Shown here in pieces: positions 4,037 through 5,355 of a DNA stretch of 5,355 nucleotides. Each line of letters begins with the position of its first letter. Within the stretch, counting starts at the first letter, position 1. This DNA comes from Candidatus Dormiibacterota bacterium (GTDB lineage: Bacteria > Chloroflexota > Dormibacteria > UBA8260 > Bog-877): positions 1 through 5,355 of the forward strand of contig PLTL01000176.1 of assembly GCA_003164475.1 (NCBI GenBank). The letters run 5' to 3'. The translations under genes were made by a program, and so were the position numbers. Below the pieces are notes generated by a model. The model made no database searches. It worked only from the letters and a program-made list of their open reading frames with translations, and was not told the DNA's origin.

Positions 4037-4624
4037 TCAGGCGGACCAAAAGACCTGATGAGTCCCGTTTCCGAACAGGTTGATGTTGAGGAAGTAGGGA
4101 ATAACGACTCCGTTGGGAGGCGAGTTCTCAGTGAAGGCCCCGTCATCGTTCCATACCATGTAGTTCGGCAGCTTCGAGCCATTACCCGACACACCACACA
4201 CAAAGTCCTCCAACCCGGGTTGCTGGCTGCAGGTTGGGTAGGCTCCCCACACATACGCCCACGACCCGTTGTACTGCCAGTCCCCCGACATGTCCATCGT
4301 GTAGCCGACGGTCTGGAACCCCACGTTTACGTATTGGACGACATAGCCATTGGACGCCGCCACCGCCTCAGATGTCGCTGCACCTACGCCGGCTGTGGTC
4401 GGCCCCATCGCCAAAGGTGCGGCTGCACCTATGGTCACTGTGATGGTGGCACCGCCGGAGTGAGCGACGAAGGTCCCCCCGGTGCTTGTCGACGGTATCG
4501 TGAACGTCCCCGAGGATTGGGCGGGCGACGACGGTGCCGGCGCCGCGAAGGCCGACGCCGCACCGACCGACCCGAGGATCCCCAGAGCCCCAACAGCCAC
4601 CAGAATCCTGTGCGATAGCCTCAC
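4037..4624 (-). CDS. Exported protein of unknown function with Sec-type signal peptide
   Basis: This is a 195-aa protein from GTG 4624, set by GGAGG 6 bases upstream, the best ribosome binding site in the window. Residues 1-27 form a signal peptide: basic MRLSHR, a hydrophobic core LVAVGALGILGSVGAA, and an Ala-X-Ala site AFA before APAP. The mature part begins with a Ser/Thr/Pro/Gly-rich stretch (about 28-60). A strand-like region rich in Gly, Tyr, Trp and Asn follows, with two cysteines (132 and 143) that could form a disulfide. There is no transmembrane anchor, lipobox or LPXTG sorting signal, so it is probably released or loosely wall-bound. No enzyme motif is recognised. A GTG-upstream extension to 4705 is open but has no signal-peptide logic. 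Confidence 0.8.
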   Translation of the reverse strand: MRLSHRILVAVGALGILGSVGAASAFAAPAPSSPAQSSGTFTIPSTSTGGTFVAHSGGATITVTIGAAAPLAMGPTTAGVGAATSEAVAASNGYVVQYVNVGFQTVGYTMDMSGDWQYNGSWAYVWGAYPTCSQQPGLEDFVCGVSGNGSKLPNYMVWNDDGAFTENSPPNGVVIPYFLNINLFGNGTHQVFWSA

Positions 4625-4635
4625 TACGTACCTCC
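4625..4635 (-). promoter_or_regulatory. Ribosome binding site deciding the GTG start of the secreted-protein gene
   Basis: On the minus strand GGAGG (4635-4631) is followed by TACGTA and GTG at 4624-4622. The 6-base spacing is ideal. It selects this start over the upstream ATG at 4705 and places the signal peptide at the N-terminus. A possible hairpin further up the leader (4653-4685, AGGGGTC pairing with GACGCCCCT across a 17-base loop) is weak. Confidence 0.75.
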
Positions 4636-4752
4636 GCGTCGGGCTTCTGTCAGACGCCCCTAACACCCGACATCGAGCAGGGGTCGGCGGGCTGCGACAG
4701 CACACCGCTTATCGGACCCTAGCCAATCTGGAGAGCCGTCTGCCACATACAG

Positions 4753-4784
4753 AACGTATGACGACAGCGCAGTCGTCATACGTT
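4753..4784. repeat. 32-bp near-perfect palindrome over the stop of the LuxR-type gene
   Basis: AACGTATGACGAC (4753-4765) and GTCGTCATACGTT (4772-4784) are perfect 13-bp inverted copies around AGCGCA, whose GCGC core is also symmetric, so only one pair in the 32-bp dyad mismatches. TAC at 4748-4750 and GTA at 4787-4789 add further symmetry. The TGA stop of the LuxR-type gene (4778-4776) is inside the right arm. In RNA it would form a strong hairpin and could terminate that gene, though no U-tract follows. As DNA it could be an operator upstream of the secreted-protein gene, about 130 bases before its start. Confidence 0.75.
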
Positions 4785-5355
4785 TCGTAGGGGACGCACG
4801 GAGAGGGCTCGACGAGACCGAACACCCAGCTTCGAACGGACACTCGCGGACCAGCTCCTTGCTGTGCTCAGCGCAACGCCCAGGGCGACGGCGATCTCCG
4901 GGTCGGTGGCCCGCTGGGCGAGAAGATGGAGGACTTCCCACTCCCGGGGGGTGAGCCGGTGCGCTTCGGCCTCGGTGTCGGAGCCGGCCAGCAGCCGTTC
5001 CAGGATCTGGCCGTGTCGTGGACTGAGACCGCGCCGCGCCGTCAACGGGATATCCGCGACGGGGATGGTTGTCGGCTGGGCCACCACAGCGCACGCTACC
5101 TTGACGGCACGGAGAACCAAGTCGAGGTCGGCCGCGATCTCCCGCGCCCCTGGAGCCAGCTCGCGCAGCCGCGCGCCGTTGTGGGCAGGATGGCCATCGC
5201 GATCCACCACCTTTCCCGGCAAGTGGTGGCCGTGGTCATCACGAGCAGGGAACTCAGCCAGGTCGATCGCCTGCGCTTCCACGTCAGTCGCCGCTGCGGA
5301 CATGCGGTCAGGATCGCGAGGCCACGCCAGGGTGTCATCAGGGAAAACCCGCGAC
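4776..5355 (-). CDS. LuxR/NarL-type helix-turn-helix regulator (start possibly outside the window)
   Basis: The frame is open from the right edge to TGA 4778-4776. Counting from the internal ATG at 5303 gives 175 aa. The GerE-type DNA-binding domain fills about 116-165: RLTPREWEVLHLLAQ, then TDPEIAVALGV with the conserved EIA, then ALSTARSWSASVRSKLGVRSRRA, the recognition helix region. The N-terminal ~90 residues show no phospho-acceptor pattern that can be identified as a receiver. The segment LSPRHGQILERLLAG before the HTH resembles the linker of NarL-type response regulators. ATG 5303 has no ribosome binding site, and the upstream codons (FPDDTLAWPRDPDR) read like protein, so a start beyond the edge is likely. 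It could regulate the secreted-protein gene directly downstream. Confidence 0.75.
   Translation of the reverse strand, partial: SRVFPDDTLAWPRDPDRMSAAATDVEAQAIDLAEFPARDDHGHHLPGKVVDRDGHPAHNGARLRELAPGAREIAADLDLVLRAVKVACAVVAQPTTIPVADIPLTARRGLSPRHGQILERLLAGSDTEAEAHRLTPREWEVLHLLAQRATDPEIAVALGVALSTARSWSASVRSKLGVRSRRALSVRPLRNV

Noticed and set aside
3835..4254. Minus-strand frame ending at 3835 (139 codons)
   Set aside because: It overlaps the secreted-protein gene for most of its length, and the part beyond 4037 (LTVAGDLGNALIALDRAA) is too short to claim a gene remnant.
3812..4618. Plus-strand frame of 268 codons opposite the secreted-protein gene
   Set aside because: It crosses the terminator hairpin at 3991-4023 and is antisense to a gene with a signal peptide and ideal ribosome binding site.
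4753..4784. Chromosome-dimer resolution (dif) site
   Set aside because: The 6-base centre is reminiscent of one, but the arms do not match actinobacterial dif sequences I know and no Xer recombinase gene is nearby.
1..5355. CRISPR array, tRNA, rRNA, insertion-sequence ends or att repeats
   Set aside because: No regularly spaced repeats, cloverleaf-type segments, transposase motifs or flanking long direct repeats were seen on either strand by eye.

Overview
The window is high-GC DNA that reads as actinobacterial. It shows strong G/C preference at third codon positions, frequent GTG starts, and several genes whose start codon lies 5-9 bases after a TANNNT -10-like hexamer, as in leaderless transcription. 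It does not look like core chromosome. It is a patchwork of short genes (toxin-antitoxin, recombinase, ECF sigma factor, small membrane proteins, a secreted protein, a LuxR-type regulator), which suggests an accessory or genomic-island segment of an actinobacterium, perhaps an uncultured one. No gene points to a species.

Layout: positions 1-57 hold the first 19 codons of a minus-strand gene running off the left edge. Positions 117-829 are a compact minus-strand operon: a single-span membrane protein, a putative antitoxin whose GTG directly abuts the previous stop (TAAGTG), and a RelE/ParE-like toxin. Positions 926-1165 hold a small two-span membrane protein, also minus. A divergent intergenic region follows with an AT-rich inverted repeat at the promoter of a compact serine recombinase (1349-2119, plus). 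After a 139-bp gap comes a two-gene plus-strand unit, an ECF-like sigma factor (2259-2828) overlapping by 8 bases a four-span membrane protein (2821-3366) that may be its membrane partner or anti-sigma factor. Convergent to it is a three-span membrane protein (3458-3787, minus). Next are an exported protein of unknown function (4037-4624, minus) with an excellent ribosome binding site and a clear terminator, and a LuxR/NarL-type DNA-binding protein (4776 to the right edge, minus) whose stop codon lies in a 32-bp near-perfect palindrome.

How the parts may work together: the toxin-antitoxin pair is a self-contained unit, probably autoregulated, with CACGTG palindromes around the operon start. 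The sigma factor and membrane protein look like one cell-surface signalling unit. The recombinase has much stronger GC3 bias than the sigma pair, so the two halves probably have different histories. No att sites, insertion-sequence ends, CRISPR arrays, tRNAs or rRNAs were found. The most unusual features are the near-perfect palindrome at the end of the LuxR-type gene, the AT-rich dyad on the recombinase promoter, the recurrent TAGCNT-start arrangement, and the sigma/four-span pair with no recognisable anti-sigma motif.
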